DNA from: Marinobacter sp. JH2
GTDB lineage: Bacteria; Pseudomonadota; Gammaproteobacteria; Pseudomonadales; Oleiphilaceae
Assembly (NCBI RefSeq): GCF_004353225.1
Contig: NZ_CP037934.1
Span: forward strand, 868,001-932,000
Direction: 5' to 3'
DNA: 64,000 nt
The translations under genes and the position numbers were made by a program. Positions 36,898-46,192 of this stretch are shown piece by piece; the first letter of the stretch is position 1, and each line of letters opens with the position of its first letter. A model generated the notes under the pieces. That model worked only from the letters and a program-made list of their open reading frames with translations, was not told the DNA's origin and ran no database searches.

Positions 36898-38202
36898 GTG
36901 GGGGTTCAACAACAAAAGCTAGCGGTACATGATCTGGAGGTCGGCATGTTTGTGTCTGATCTGGATCGGCCGTGGCACCAGACCCCGTTTCCGATACAAG
37001 GCTTTTATATCCGCTCGCAAAATGACGTGCGAGCGCTAGCATCCCACTGTAAATGGGTCATGGTTGATGAGCCTGAAAATCGTGATTCCGTCAGCGTTGA
37101 TGGCAAAAGTGTTTTAGGATTTCGGGCGCGTTCAAAGCAAAGAGCGAACGGGCGACAAGAAATTGAGCTTCCGCCACTGAGTATTCGTCAGCCGGTTCGT
37201 CACAAAGTCACCGCGACCCTGAAGAAAGAGGTCAAAACCTCAAAGAAATTGTTGCGTGATGCCGAGCTCGCGCTTGAGCGAATGTTCGATTCAGTGCACA
37301 CGAAGGCTGGCTTGGATGGCCGTCTGGTCGCTGATGTCACTAAAAAGATGGTGAGAAGTGTCTGCCGGCAACCCAATGCACTTTTGTGGTTGAGCAGAAC
37401 CCGCCAATACGATGATTTCGTGTATCGCCATGCGTTAAACACGTCTGTGTGGGCTCTGGTGGTTGGTCGCCAACTTGGCTTGAATGAAGGGCTTTTGAAT
37501 CACCTTGGGGCGGGTTGCTTGTTGACTCAAGTCGGGAAAACCGCTTTGCCAGCGGACATCGTTCAGCAAGAACAGCAGCTCTCTGTCGAAGAGTTCGAGA
37601 TTTTCAGAACTTACGTTCAGCGTGGTGTTGAAATTCTTCAGCCGTCTGGTATTTCCAAGGCAGTCTTGAGTGTTGTTCGAGGACATAGAGAGCGTCACAA
37701 CGGCTCCGGCTTTCCGTCTGGTGTCGGTGGTGAGAGGATTCCCTTGTTGGCGAAAGTGGCCGGTATCGCGGAGTTTTTTGAAACTTTGATAGCACCGCGA
37801 GAGGGGCTCGAGCCGATGACGCCGGCCAAAGCGGTAGGCTGGCTCTATGAAATGAGAAATATCGAGTTTCAAAAGGATCTGGTAGAAGCCTTCATTCAGG
37901 CGGTCGGTGTGTACCCTGCCGGAACCTTGGTTGAATTGTCTGATGGTTGTCGTGGGGTGGTTGTTTCGCACCATCCGGAGCGTCGGTTATTTCCAAGCGT
38001 TATGATCATGCAAGCGAGCGAGAAAAGTTTGCTAAAAAGCGGGAAGGTGGTTGATTTGGCTCGCTATAATGAGTCCAGAGTGCCGGGTACTGTTCTTGCC
38101 GTTCGAGAGTGCTTGCCTCACGGTACCGACGGCCTGGATCTGAAGGCTCTGGATGCGACCAACGAGCCACGCTGGTCGCTCCGTAAACATTTTACTCGGT
38201 AA
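36898..38202 (+). CDS. Degenerate HD-GYP protein with DUF3391 N-terminal domain
   Basis: 434 residues. DUF3391-like N-terminus (KLAVHDLEVGMFVSDLDRPW) then an HD-GYP fold at about residues 165-330. Key residues are altered: the HD dyad (normally HDIGK) reads TQVGK (T210-Q211), the GYP reads GFP (271-273), and the normal HHE is GHRE. A normal AD in the late helix reads AE. H178 is retained. c-di-GMP phosphodiesterase activity is therefore unlikely; a binding or regulatory role is more plausible. GTG start at 36898 with GAGG upstream. Its last 11 bases overlap a convergent gene. Confidence 0.85.
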   Translation: MGVQQQKLAVHDLEVGMFVSDLDRPWHQTPFPIQGFYIRSQNDVRALASHCKWVMVDEPENRDSVSVDGKSVLGFRARSKQRANGRQEIELPPLSIRQPVRHKVTATLKKEVKTSKKLLRDAELALERMFDSVHTKAGLDGRLVADVTKKMVRSVCRQPNALLWLSRTRQYDDFVYRHALNTSVWALVVGRQLGLNEGLLNHLGAGCLLTQVGKTALPADIVQQEQQLSVEEFEIFRTYVQRGVEILQPSGISKAVLSVVRGHRERHNGSGFPSGVGGERIPLLAKVAGIAEFFETLIAPREGLEPMTPAKAVGWLYEMRNIEFQKDLVEAFIQAVGVYPAGTLVELSDGCRGVVVSHHPERRLFPSVMIMQASEKSLLKSGKVVDLARYNESRVPGTVLAVRECLPHGTDGLDLKALDATNEPRWSLRKHFTR

Positions 38203-39316
38203 TAAGGACCCGAAGTGATTTTCGAATCCAGCGGTAGTCGTTCTCGGGTTTGAAATTGATTAAAACTTCAGACTCTCCGCCGGGTTCCCCGTCCACGAAA
38301 TACTCAACATAAGCTTCTTGCCAGCTCCATGTATGAATGGCGACGTCTTGGGGCCGGGTGCTGATTGCTTCGACACCGTTCTTGTTGATGGTCATATCCC
38401 CGCCCACTTTTCTGATCGCGATGGTTTTTAAAGCGGTGTCGCTGGCCGAATGTGATGCGATGTGATCAGAAAGGTAATATTTCCTGCCGATTGCGTTGGT
38501 GATGCCGGCAAGTTCCTTTATCAGGTACTCCTTGGCGCCTTGGGCATCTATATCTTCAATTGTCCGAACGGCTTGCAGAATGCGTTCTCTTAACGATTTA
38601 AGGTCTTGCTTGTAGGTTTCGTCCGGGTCGATATCGTCATCGTTTTCGGGGCGCTCCGGTGCATTCTCAATTTCTGCTTCTGTTGGAGGCTTGCCGCACA
38701 GTTGGTCACCTTTTTTGTGGAAACAAATGCTGGCCAGCAATTGATTTGCGGCCGAGTCTTCGGCTTCGAATTCGGCGGAGGGTATCGAAAAATCAATGGT
38801 AGACGGAAGCTCAGGATCGTCCAGCGCAGCATTGAGCTGGGCAATCACTCGGGGCCGAATATCAATACCTTCATCGTCCTGAATGACTTCGGTCCAGTTC
38901 AATGCCATGAGAAAGCGAGTGCGATTGAGCAGTTCCTGGTTGTTCAGTAGCGTGGATTCTGTCAATGCGTGGTCTTTGAGATTCTGGCTATCAACCTTCG
39001 AGGTTTCTAAAGCTTCACGAAGTTCCGGTTGGAAATCGAGAATGCTGACAAATTCTTTCGCCGGGACCGTGTCGGCAACTGGCAGGGCGCCGACTTTCAA
39101 CATTAACGATTCGCCGGGGTAGTATCTGAATTTCCCTTGCGCGTCCGTCGTGCTCTCGCGGGAATTAGTCGTGTAGGTTAGCCCGCTTACGCCGTGGCTC
39201 TGAATTTGACCCGCGAGAGTATCGTCTGAGCCTGACCCTCCGCCGTCAGAACATGCGGATAACACAAGGGTGGTGAAAAGAGGAAGCAATAAACGGCGCA
39301 GATGAACGAGTTCCAT
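38192..39316 (-). CDS. Hypothetical lipoprotein with surface-protein-like N-terminal domain
   Basis: 374 residues. A lipoprotein signal peptide ends at LSAC (Cys about residue 21), followed by a Gly/Ser/Asp linker. Residues about 35-90 (GVSGLTYTT...TDAQGKFRYYPGE) resemble the carboxypeptidase-regulatory-like beta sandwich seen in many surface and adhesin-like proteins. The remainder is acidic and helical with no family I recognise. The start at 39316 fits the signal peptide; a longer frame has no support. Convergent with the HD-GYP gene, 11-base overlap. Confidence 0.6.
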   Translation of the reverse strand: MELVHLRRLLLPLFTTLVLSACSDGGGSGSDDTLAGQIQSHGVSGLTYTTNSRESTTDAQGKFRYYPGESLMLKVGALPVADTVPAKEFVSILDFQPELREALETSKVDSQNLKDHALTESTLLNNQELLNRTRFLMALNWTEVIQDDEGIDIRPRVIAQLNAALDDPELPSTIDFSIPSAEFEAEDSAANQLLASICFHKKGDQLCGKPPTEAEIENAPERPENDDDIDPDETYKQDLKSLRERILQAVRTIEDIDAQGAKEYLIKELAGITNAIGRKYYLSDHIASHSASDTALKTIAIRKVGGDMTINKNGVEAISTRPQDVAIHTWSWQEAYVEYFVDGEPGGESEVLINFKPENDYRWIRKSLRVLITE

Positions 39317-39563
39317 GGTGTGTCGTACAATCCCTTCGCGATCACCTGATTTGCCAACGGCAATTGCAGGCTTTGTAAGTTGTTGTAACGGCATTATAGG
39401 GAGGGCGGTTTGCCTATATCGGGAAACCGGTCGCAGTTTGGGGGTTTCGTGTGTAGCGGATGAATATCTTGCACTGCCTTGAATTTTGACGAATTGCCTC
39501 AATCACATAGCGCACTACATATTTGCCGTGAGTGCGGTGTAATCAATAACAGCGGTTCTACTT

Positions 39564-40514
39564 ATGACCTATGCATTGGAAATTGAAGAACTAGAGAAGC
39601 GCTATGGAGATGGTTTCTACGCTCTGAAAGGGATTGATCTTCAGGTCGTCGAGGGTGATTTTTTCGCTTTGCTGGGCCCCAACGGTGCCGGTAAATCGAC
39701 CACCCTGGGAATTGTGTCTTCGCTGGTGAATAAATCGGGCGGCACGGTTCGTGTTTTCGGCAAAGACATTGATACCGAACTTTCGGACGCAAAACTGAAT
39801 CTTGGTGTGGTGCCTCAAGAGTTCAATTTCAATCAGTTTGAAAAAGTACTGGATATCGTTACCACCCAAGCGGGGTACTACGGCATCCCTTTAAAGAAGG
39901 CTCGTCTATCCGCTGAAAAATATTTGAAAAAACTGGGCTTGTGGGATAAACGCAACACCCCGGCGCGAATGCTGTCCGGGGGCATGAAACGGCGTCTTAT
40001 GATTGCACGGGCATTGGTGCATGAGCCCCGGTTACTGATACTGGATGAGCCCACTGCCGGTGTGGATATCGAATTGCGTCGCTCGATGTGGCAATTCCTG
40101 GAAGAGATTAACCGTCAGGGCACCACCATCATTCTGACGACTCATTATCTGGAAGAAGCGGAAGCCCTGTGCCGGAATATCGCCATCATTGATCATGGCG
40201 AGATCATCCGTCACACCAGTAAGAGGGAATTGCTCCAGCAATTAAGTGTCGAGGCTTTTATTCTTGATACCGAACAATCGCTGGATGCAGCACCCGAGCT
40301 GGAAGGCTTCAAGTGCGTGATTAACGGTGAGGGTGCTTTGGAAGTTGAGGTGGCGAAAGGGCAAGGGTTGAACGCGCTGTTCAGAGAACTGGAAAAGCAA
40401 AACATCAAGGTAACCAGCATGCGAACGAAGGCGAACCGCCTCGAAGAGTTGTTTGTGCGGATGGTTGAAGAGAATGCCGCTGAAGCCGAAAACACGAAGG
40501 AGGGATCGGCATGA
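39564..40514 (+). CDS. ABC-2 exporter ATP-binding protein (YadG-like)
   Basis: 316 residues. Walker A is GPNGAGKST (about residue 41), the signature LSGGMKRRLMIARA (about 139) and Walker B LLILDEPTAGVD. A C-terminal extension of about 80 residues follows the nucleotide-binding domain. Coupled by a 4-base overlap (ATGA) to the YadH-like permease gene. Exports an unknown substrate; drug or polysaccharide-type export is common in the family. Confidence 0.9.
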   Translation: MTYALEIEELEKRYGDGFYALKGIDLQVVEGDFFALLGPNGAGKSTTLGIVSSLVNKSGGTVRVFGKDIDTELSDAKLNLGVVPQEFNFNQFEKVLDIVTTQAGYYGIPLKKARLSAEKYLKKLGLWDKRNTPARMLSGGMKRRLMIARALVHEPRLLILDEPTAGVDIELRRSMWQFLEEINRQGTTIILTTHYLEEAEALCRNIAIIDHGEIIRHTSKRELLQQLSVEAFILDTEQSLDAAPELEGFKCVINGEGALEVEVAKGQGLNALFRELEKQNIKVTSMRTKANRLEELFVRMVEENAAEAENTKEGSA

Positions 40515-41284
40515 CACCTCTGGCACTTTGGACTGCGTTTCAAACCATTGTTTTGCGTGAAATTCGCCGGTTTACCCGGATTTGGCCGCAGACTTTGTTG
40601 CCACCTGCGGTCACCATGACACTCTACTTCATCATCTTCGGTAATCTGATAGGCTCCCGCATCGGCGATATGGGCGGTTTTGACTACATGCAGTTCATTG
40701 TTCCGGGACTGATCATGATGTCGGTCATCACGAGTTCCTATGCGAACGTGGTGTCGTCGTTCTTTTCGATGAAGTTCCAGCGCAGCATTGAAGAGCTGTT
40801 GGTCTCACCGGTACCGAACTGGACGATTCTCGCCGGCTACGTGGTGGGTGGTATGTCCCGAGGCCTGATTATCGGGTTGATCGTCACCTTGTTATCGCTG
40901 GCCTTCACGCAACTGGCCATCCATAACTTGCCGATGGTGGTCATTACTGTGTTCCTGACCTCCGCGTTATTTTCCTTAGGTGGCTTTATCAACGCCATGC
41001 TGGCGACCAAGTTTGATGATATTTCCATCGTGCCGACGTTTGTGCTCACTCCGTTGACCTATTTGGGTGGCGTGTTCTACAGCATCGATTTGTTGCCGGC
41101 GCTCTGGCAGAACGTGTCGTTGGCTAATCCCATTTTGTATATGGTGAATGGATTTCGCTACGGCATACTGGGTGTTTCGGATGTTAATCCGTTCGTTTCA
41201 CTTGGTATGATTCTGGTCTTTATTGTTTTGCTATCAGCCGTTGCCCTGCGCATGTTGGCGCGAGGTAAGGGCATTCGACACTAA
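40511..41284 (+). CDS. ABC-2 family permease (YadH-like)
   Basis: 257 residues with six hydrophobic helices and the ABC-2 signature near LTPLTYLGGVFYSIDLLP (about residue 180). It forms the membrane part of the exporter with the YadG-like ATPase, whose stop it overlaps. The queF gene begins 19 bases after its stop and may be co-transcribed. Confidence 0.9.
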   Translation: MTPLALWTAFQTIVLREIRRFTRIWPQTLLPPAVTMTLYFIIFGNLIGSRIGDMGGFDYMQFIVPGLIMMSVITSSYANVVSSFFSMKFQRSIEELLVSPVPNWTILAGYVVGGMSRGLIIGLIVTLLSLAFTQLAIHNLPMVVITVFLTSALFSLGGFINAMLATKFDDISIVPTFVLTPLTYLGGVFYSIDLLPALWQNVSLANPILYMVNGFRYGILGVSDVNPFVSLGMILVFIVLLSAVALRMLARGKGIRH

Positions 41285-41303
41285 TTGGGGTCCGGTAACT
41301 TAT

Positions 41304-42122
41304 ATGGCACTTGATAACGCTCCGCTGGGCAAGTCCAGCGATTATCCGGATCAGTACGATCCTTCGCTGTTGTTCCCGGTGGCCCGGGAAGACAACCGAC
41401 GGCGTATTGGCCTTGAAGATGGGCGCTGGCCTTGGTTTGGTGAAGATATGTGGCAGGCATGGGAGCTATCCTGGTTGCGCCCTGGCGGCGTACCAGTGGT
41501 GGCGTGGGCGGAGATTCGCTTTCCCGCTGCATCGCCTTCTATTGTTGAAAGTAAATCCTTAAAGTTATATCTCAACTCTCTGAATCAGAATGTTTTCTCT
41601 TCTGAATCGCAAGTCACAGAAACGATCATTCGAGACTTGTCCAGGGTCTGTGGCGGTGCGGTTCACGTGCAGATGCGCAGTGTTGATGAAACCGCCGCCG
41701 CAGTGGGGCGGCCAGATGGTTGCGAGCTGATCGATAACGAAGCGGTGGAAGGTGTTGTGTACGACTACGCGCCGGATTCTCTGTTGGCGAATGGTCCCGA
41801 GGTGACGGAGGGGCTGTGCTCCCATTTGTTGAAAAGTAATTGCCCGGTAACGGGGCAGCCGGATTGGGCAACAATCTTTATACGCTACACTGGCGCGGCA
41901 ATTGATCGTGCTGGGTTGCTGCGCTACATCATCAGTTTTCGGCAGAAACAAGACTTCCATGAGCACTGTGTGGAAACCGTGTTCACGGATTTGATGCAGC
42001 GTTGTAAACCCTCAGAGTTGATGGTGTGCGCGCGTTACACTCGCCGGGGCGGGTTGGATATCAATCCGTGGCGAAGCACCAGTCCACAAGATGGATTAGG
42101 GCCTAGGTTGGTGCGGCAGTAA
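41304..42122 (+). CDS. queF: NADPH-dependent 7-cyano-7-deazaguanine reductase QueF
   Basis: 272 residues, the long (duplicated T-fold, YqcD/E. coli-like) form. It reduces preQ0 to preQ1 in queuosine synthesis. The catalytic cysteine is in SNCPVTGQPDW (about residue 180), the QueF signature, and the SLKLYLNSLNQ block with substrate contacts is at about residue 85. The ATG at 41304 gives the usual N-terminus; the frame extends upstream into the permease gene. The product is used by Tgt and QueA, both encoded near 56-58 kb here. Confidence 0.93.
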   Translation: MALDNAPLGKSSDYPDQYDPSLLFPVAREDNRRRIGLEDGRWPWFGEDMWQAWELSWLRPGGVPVVAWAEIRFPAASPSIVESKSLKLYLNSLNQNVFSSESQVTETIIRDLSRVCGGAVHVQMRSVDETAAAVGRPDGCELIDNEAVEGVVYDYAPDSLLANGPEVTEGLCSHLLKSNCPVTGQPDWATIFIRYTGAAIDRAGLLRYIISFRQKQDFHEHCVETVFTDLMQRCKPSELMVCARYTRRGGLDINPWRSTSPQDGLGPRLVRQ

Positions 42123-42131
42123 AGCGAATGA

Positions 42132-43571
42132 TTACTCTGTTTCGTCTTCCTGGCGAAGGCGATCAGCTGCATCTTCGAGCGCCGTGAGGATAACGGTGCG
42201 CTCACGTTCGGTGATTTTGTCTGAATCAAGATACATCGCAAAGCCGCTGTGTTCGTGTTCCAGGAAGCTGCGGTTTGGCCCCATGTCACGGCGGAAGTCG
42301 ACTACTTCGTAAATAGGCACCGGTTTGCCGAAGCCTTTCACCGTGATTTCGCCTTTGTCCCGGCACATGATGCGGTCTTTAATCAGCGAGAATGTTTCAT
42401 AAGAAATCAGAATCTCGCCAGCTTCGGCCAAGGACTCCAGCCGGCTGGCCAGGTTCACTTCCTTGCCGATAATGGTGTAATCCATACGATTTTCGGCGCC
42501 GAAGTTGCCGACCGTGGTGTAACCAGTGCTGATGCCCATGCGGATTTCGAGTGGGGTTTTAATGCCTTGGCTACGCCATTTCTGGCGCATGATCTTCATG
42601 TGTTTGCGCATGTCGATGGCCATAGACACACACGCAAATGCATCTTCGCGTTGGCCCCGGCTGGTTGGATCACCAAAAAACACCATAATAGAATCGCCAA
42701 CGAACTTGTCGATGGTGCCACCGTACCGTAGTGCCACTTGAGACATCTCGTTAAAGTAGTGGTTCAGAAGTTCGGTAAGCGCTTCGGGTTCCATTTCTTC
42801 AGACAATTCCGTGAAGCCTTTAATGTCGGAAAAAAAGACCGCTAGCTTCTTGCGCTGGGTTTCAAGCCGAACATCGCGTTCGCCGGTAAAAATGGATTGC
42901 CACACCTGCGGAGAAAGGTACTTAGACAATTTGTGGGAGAGCGCAATGGATTGTTCTCGCTGGTTCTGAATCTGGGTTTTGGCGTACAACAGGGCTCTTG
43001 CCTGCACGTGTGAGTAATAGGCCGTCACGCAGATGTATGCGCCAGTTGCCAGCACTGCGATGACGCTGGTCAAAAGGGGGGCTTGCAGGTTGTCCGCGCT
43101 GCCAAGAACGGCAACGGTGGCGGCCAAAGAAGAGCCCGTTAGCGCAGTACCAAACATCCAGAGCCGCACGCCGCCGACAATCAGACAACTGAACATCAGC
43201 ATGAGGATGATCGCGGTGGTGGGAATGGCGATCAGGCCAATTGCCCCAATTAGCGAGCCGGCGAAAGCGCAGTCGAGCAGTAACATCTTCTGGCGAATTC
43301 GCGGTGAGGTTTTTAAGAATGTACGGCGAGTAATGACATGCGCAAGATGGGGCCAAACCATTCCCATGGCCACGAGCCATAGAAGCCAGTGCGCAAAAAT
43401 GTCCTGAAATACGCCGGTGACGACAACAAGTGATGTGAATGTGTAAGCCAGAATGCGTCCACTGTAGTCTGGCATGGGGGGGATCACGACCGTGTTATCA
43501 TAGGGGTCGTTTAATGAAACTTTTCCCGAATTGACGGAAACGTTGCGAAGTTCTGCCGGAGCACTCATCAT
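42132..43571 (-). CDS. Membrane class III adenylate cyclase
   Basis: 479 residues. About five to six hydrophobic helices at residues 40-190 form a membrane domain, then a short helical linker, then a class III cyclase domain at about 225-420. Metal aspartates are in FFSDIKGFT and GDSIMVFFG; the substrate-specifying Lys (IDKFVGD) and Asp (MDYTIIG) are those of adenylate rather than guanylate cyclases. The protein probably makes cAMP at the inner membrane in response to an unknown signal. Convergent with queF (gap 9 bases). Confidence 0.88.
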   Translation of the reverse strand: MMSAPAELRNVSVNSGKVSLNDPYDNTVVIPPMPDYSGRILAYTFTSLVVVTGVFQDIFAHWLLWLVAMGMVWPHLAHVITRRTFLKTSPRIRQKMLLLDCAFAGSLIGAIGLIAIPTTAIILMLMFSCLIVGGVRLWMFGTALTGSSLAATVAVLGSADNLQAPLLTSVIAVLATGAYICVTAYYSHVQARALLYAKTQIQNQREQSIALSHKLSKYLSPQVWQSIFTGERDVRLETQRKKLAVFFSDIKGFTELSEEMEPEALTELLNHYFNEMSQVALRYGGTIDKFVGDSIMVFFGDPTSRGQREDAFACVSMAIDMRKHMKIMRQKWRSQGIKTPLEIRMGISTGYTTVGNFGAENRMDYTIIGKEVNLASRLESLAEAGEILISYETFSLIKDRIMCRDKGEITVKGFGKPVPIYEVVDFRRDMGPNRSFLEHEHSGFAMYLDSDKITERERTVILTALEDAADRLRQEDETE

Positions 43572-43783
43572 CTTAATGGCGCACCCATACCGCCACGCTT
43601 AACGTAGAGACGTTCTGCTTGTCAGCGCTGTAATTTAGTCGAGTGTGGCTCATGGTGGGTGCCGAAAGTTTTTTATTGGTAGTACCTGCGACTAAAGGTT
43701 AACAGCATTAAGTATTAGTCACAATTAACCCAAGTCAACAGACACAACGATTTTGTACACACTTGTATAAATAGCGAGAGTAT

Positions 43784-44365
43784 ATGAGTTCTATTGCCCA
43801 GTTTCTTATGGAGCGTTCGTCAGAACCGCGGTTAGAGGCACCGGCTCCGCCCCGGGATGTGGTTGATCTTGCACTCCAATGCGCGGCTCGTGCGCCTGAT
43901 CATGCACTGCTGCGTCCATGGCGATATCTCGTTATAGAAGGTGAAGCATTGGCTGCGCTTGGGGATCTGTTTGCGCAATCTTGCGGGGTAGATGCCAGCG
44001 AGAAGGCCCGGGATAATGCCAGCAAGGCACCACTCCGTGCGCCAATGGTCATCGTAGGTATCGCTTCGCCCAAACCCCATAAAAAAGTTCCGGATGTCGA
44101 GCAGGTAATGTCTGCGGCTTCGGGGATGTCCTTTCTGTTGCTGGCATTGTCAGATGCAGGATATGGCATCATGTGGCGTTCGGGTGCATTCGCCTACGAT
44201 CCCGTCGTGCGTGAGGGGCTTGGCCTGTCAAAGCATGAGATTATTACCGGCTTCCTTTACACCGGAACGGTTTCATCTTATAAGCCGCCTGTTCCACGGC
44301 CATCGAGTGGTGATTTTATTGAGGAGTGGTTAGGGCCTGATCAATCGCGCGCCTGGAGTGTGTGA
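43784..44365 (+). CDS. NAD(P)H nitroreductase-like flavoprotein (YdjA type)
   Basis: 193 residues, the small YdjA-like branch of the nitroreductase fold. Flavin-contact segments CAARAPDHALLRPWRY (about residue 30) and ASGMSFLLLALSDAGYGIMWRSG (split between about 108-130) are typical. The C-terminal GFLYTGT..YKPP.PRP also fits. It uses FMN; substrate unknown. A terminator and then the sigma-54 promoter of the flagellar operon follow it. Confidence 0.88.
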   Translation: MSSIAQFLMERSSEPRLEAPAPPRDVVDLALQCAARAPDHALLRPWRYLVIEGEALAALGDLFAQSCGVDASEKARDNASKAPLRAPMVIVGIASPKPHKKVPDVEQVMSAASGMSFLLLALSDAGYGIMWRSGAFAYDPVVREGLGLSKHEIITGFLYTGTVSSYKPPVPRPSSGDFIEEWLGPDQSRAWSV

Positions 44366-44464
44366 TCGTGGGGCGGCAGGGTGAGGAAACAGCTTGCCGC
44401 CTTTGCGTAACCTGAAGCTGTGTTGCCGGTTCAAACAATATCAAGATTACACCCCATACCCCAC

Positions 44465-44496
44465 GAAGCCTGCATTTCCGCAGGCTTCTTTGTTTT
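44465..44496 (+). terminator. Intrinsic terminator upstream of the flagellar operon
   Basis: GAAGCCTGC, loop ATTTCC, GCAGGCTTC, then TTTGTTTTT. It isolates the flgB promoter from the nitroreductase gene. Confidence 0.85.
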
Positions 44497-44512
44497 TGGC
44501 ATCCTGCTTGCT
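44497..44512 (+). promoter_or_regulatory. Sigma-54 promoter of flgB operon
   Basis: TGGCAT-CCTGC-TTGCT: GG and GC elements 10 bases apart, matching TGGCAC-N5-TTGCA/T in all but one core base. Predicted start about 60 bases before flgB. Fits FleQ/RpoN control of class II/III flagellar genes in polar flagellates. Confidence 0.85.
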
Positions 44513-44584
44513 TTACCTCTATCAGAACGCAAAACCGGCAATCACTGAGTGATCAAAAGCCGGAACAGATTTCTGGAGGTAGTG

Positions 44585-44986
44585 ATGGCAATTTCATTCG
44601 ATAGCGCACTGGGTATTCACGAACAGGCCCTACAAGGTCGTGTTAAGCGGGCAGAAGTGCTGGCCAACAACATGGCGAACGCAGATACCCCTGGCTACAA
44701 AGCGCGGGACATCGACTTCCGCGCCATGATGCAGAAAGCGCAGAATGAAATGAGCGGTGTTCAGATGGCCACCACCCACAGTTCGCACATGGACACGTCC
44801 GGAGCGGGCGGGGCCGACGGTGAATTGCTGTACCGCACACCTCACCAGCCTTCGGTTGACGGGAACACTGTGGACGCGCAGCAGGAGCAAACCCGTTTCA
44901 TGCGTAACGCCATGGACTACCAAGCCAGCTTCCAGTTTCTCAGCAGCAAGTTTTCAGGTCTGACCAAAGCCCTGAAAGGCGAGTAA
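44585..44986 (+). CDS. flgB: Flagellar basal-body rod protein FlgB
   Basis: 133 residues. The proximal rod protein, secreted by the flagellar type III system. Family motif NMANADTPGYKARDIDF at about residues 30-46; N- and C-terminal heptad regions form the rod helices. GGAGG precedes the ATG at 44585; an upstream in-frame codon is not used. First gene of flgBCDEFGHIJKL. Confidence 0.96.
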   Translation: MAISFDSALGIHEQALQGRVKRAEVLANNMANADTPGYKARDIDFRAMMQKAQNEMSGVQMATTHSSHMDTSGAGGADGELLYRTPHQPSVDGNTVDAQQEQTRFMRNAMDYQASFQFLSSKFSGLTKALKGE

Positions 44987-45018
44987 GCCGCAGCCATCTT
45001 TGATTGAAGGAGACAGTC

Positions 45019-45468
45019 ATGTCACTGGGTAACATTTTCGACATTGCGGGTTCGGGCATGACCGCACAGTCCCTGCGGCTGAACACTACCGCCTCGAACA
45101 TTGCCAATGCTGAAACCGCCAGTTCCAGCACAGAAGGCACTTATCGTGCACGCAAGCCGGTATTCGCGGCGATTCAACAATCTATGTTGAACCCGGACCA
45201 ACAGACTTTTGGTGTTCATTCGCAAGACGGTGCAGGTGCCGGCGTACGGGTTGAGGGGGTTGTTGAAAGTGATGCTGAGCTACAAATGCGCTACGAGCCG
45301 AACCACCCGGCAGCGAATGAAGACGGTTACGTGTTCTATCCAAACGTAAACGTGGTTGAAGAAATGGCGGACATGATGTCGTCATCGCGCAGCTTTCAGA
45401 TGAACGTAGACGTGATGAACACCGCTAAATCCATGATGCAGCGTATCTTGACGCTGGGTCAGCAGTAA
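45019..45468 (+). CDS. flgC: Flagellar basal-body rod protein FlgC
   Basis: 149 residues, proximal rod. N-terminal motif DIAGSGMTAQSLRLNTTASNIANA at residues about 7-30 is split by the usual helix; C-terminal VNVVEEMADMMSSSRSFQMN is the conserved rod/hook tail. AAGGAG lies 7 bases before the ATG at 45019. Second gene of the operon. Confidence 0.96.
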   Translation: MSLGNIFDIAGSGMTAQSLRLNTTASNIANAETASSSTEGTYRARKPVFAAIQQSMLNPDQQTFGVHSQDGAGAGVRVEGVVESDAELQMRYEPNHPAANEDGYVFYPNVNVVEEMADMMSSSRSFQMNVDVMNTAKSMMQRILTLGQQ

Positions 45469-45486
45469 TAGGGCGAGGAGAGAGTG

Positions 45487-46164
45487 ATGAGTGCAGTAAA
45501 TTCAGCGTCTGCCGCCGATGTGCTGGGCCAGTATCGAGTTCAGCAAGACAGCAAGGCTCAGGGTGGTAGCGAGCTCGGTAAAGATGCCTTCATGGAATTA
45601 ATGCTGGCACAGATGAAAAACCAGAACCCGCTGGAGCCGCAAGACAACGGCGACTTTATCTCCCAGTTGGCGCAGTTCAGCTCCTTGGAAGAAATGCAGA
45701 ACCTCACCGGTACGGTGGACGAAGTGGCTGGGCAGTTCCGCTCAAGTCAGGCGCTGCAGGCGTCGGCCATGGTGGGTAAAACCGTTCTGGCTCCCTCCAG
45801 TGTAGGCATTCTTGGCGCAGAGGGTGAAGTGACCGGCACCATCGACGTTCCAGCGTCTACCGGCGGCTTGCGATTGTCTGTGATGAATCAGTCGGGCGAG
45901 CTTGTACGGCAGATCGATATGGGCAGCAGTGAAGCTGGTGTTGTGTCTTTCCGTTGGGACGGTCAAGACGGCAACGGCAATGCTTTGCCGCAAGGCCCTT
46001 ACCAAATTGTTGCGCAGGGTAGTTACCCATCCGGGCCGGAGCAGTTGGGCACCATGGTCAGTGCAAACGTAGACAGTGTGTCTCTGAACAATGGTGGCTC
46101 CATTACATTGAATCTGGCAGGCATGGGTTCCATTGCTCTGTCTGATGTAAAACAAATTAACTGA
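45487..46164 (+). CDS. flgD: Flagellar hook assembly scaffold FlgD
   Basis: 225 residues. The hook cap that guides FlgE polymerisation and is later replaced. The conserved N-terminus DAFMELMLAQMKNQNPLEPQDN is at about residues 35-56 (split here), followed by FlgD Ig-like and tudor-like domains. The ATG at 45487 has GAGGAG upstream; the adjacent GTG overlaps it. Third gene of the operon. Confidence 0.95.
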   Translation: MSAVNSASAADVLGQYRVQQDSKAQGGSELGKDAFMELMLAQMKNQNPLEPQDNGDFISQLAQFSSLEEMQNLTGTVDEVAGQFRSSQALQASAMVGKTVLAPSSVGILGAEGEVTGTIDVPASTGGLRLSVMNQSGELVRQIDMGSSEAGVVSFRWDGQDGNGNALPQGPYQIVAQGSYPSGPEQLGTMVSANVDSVSLNNGGSITLNLAGMGSIALSDVKQIN

Positions 46165-46192
46165 ACCGGTGTCGGACCAGGAGGTATAAGTC

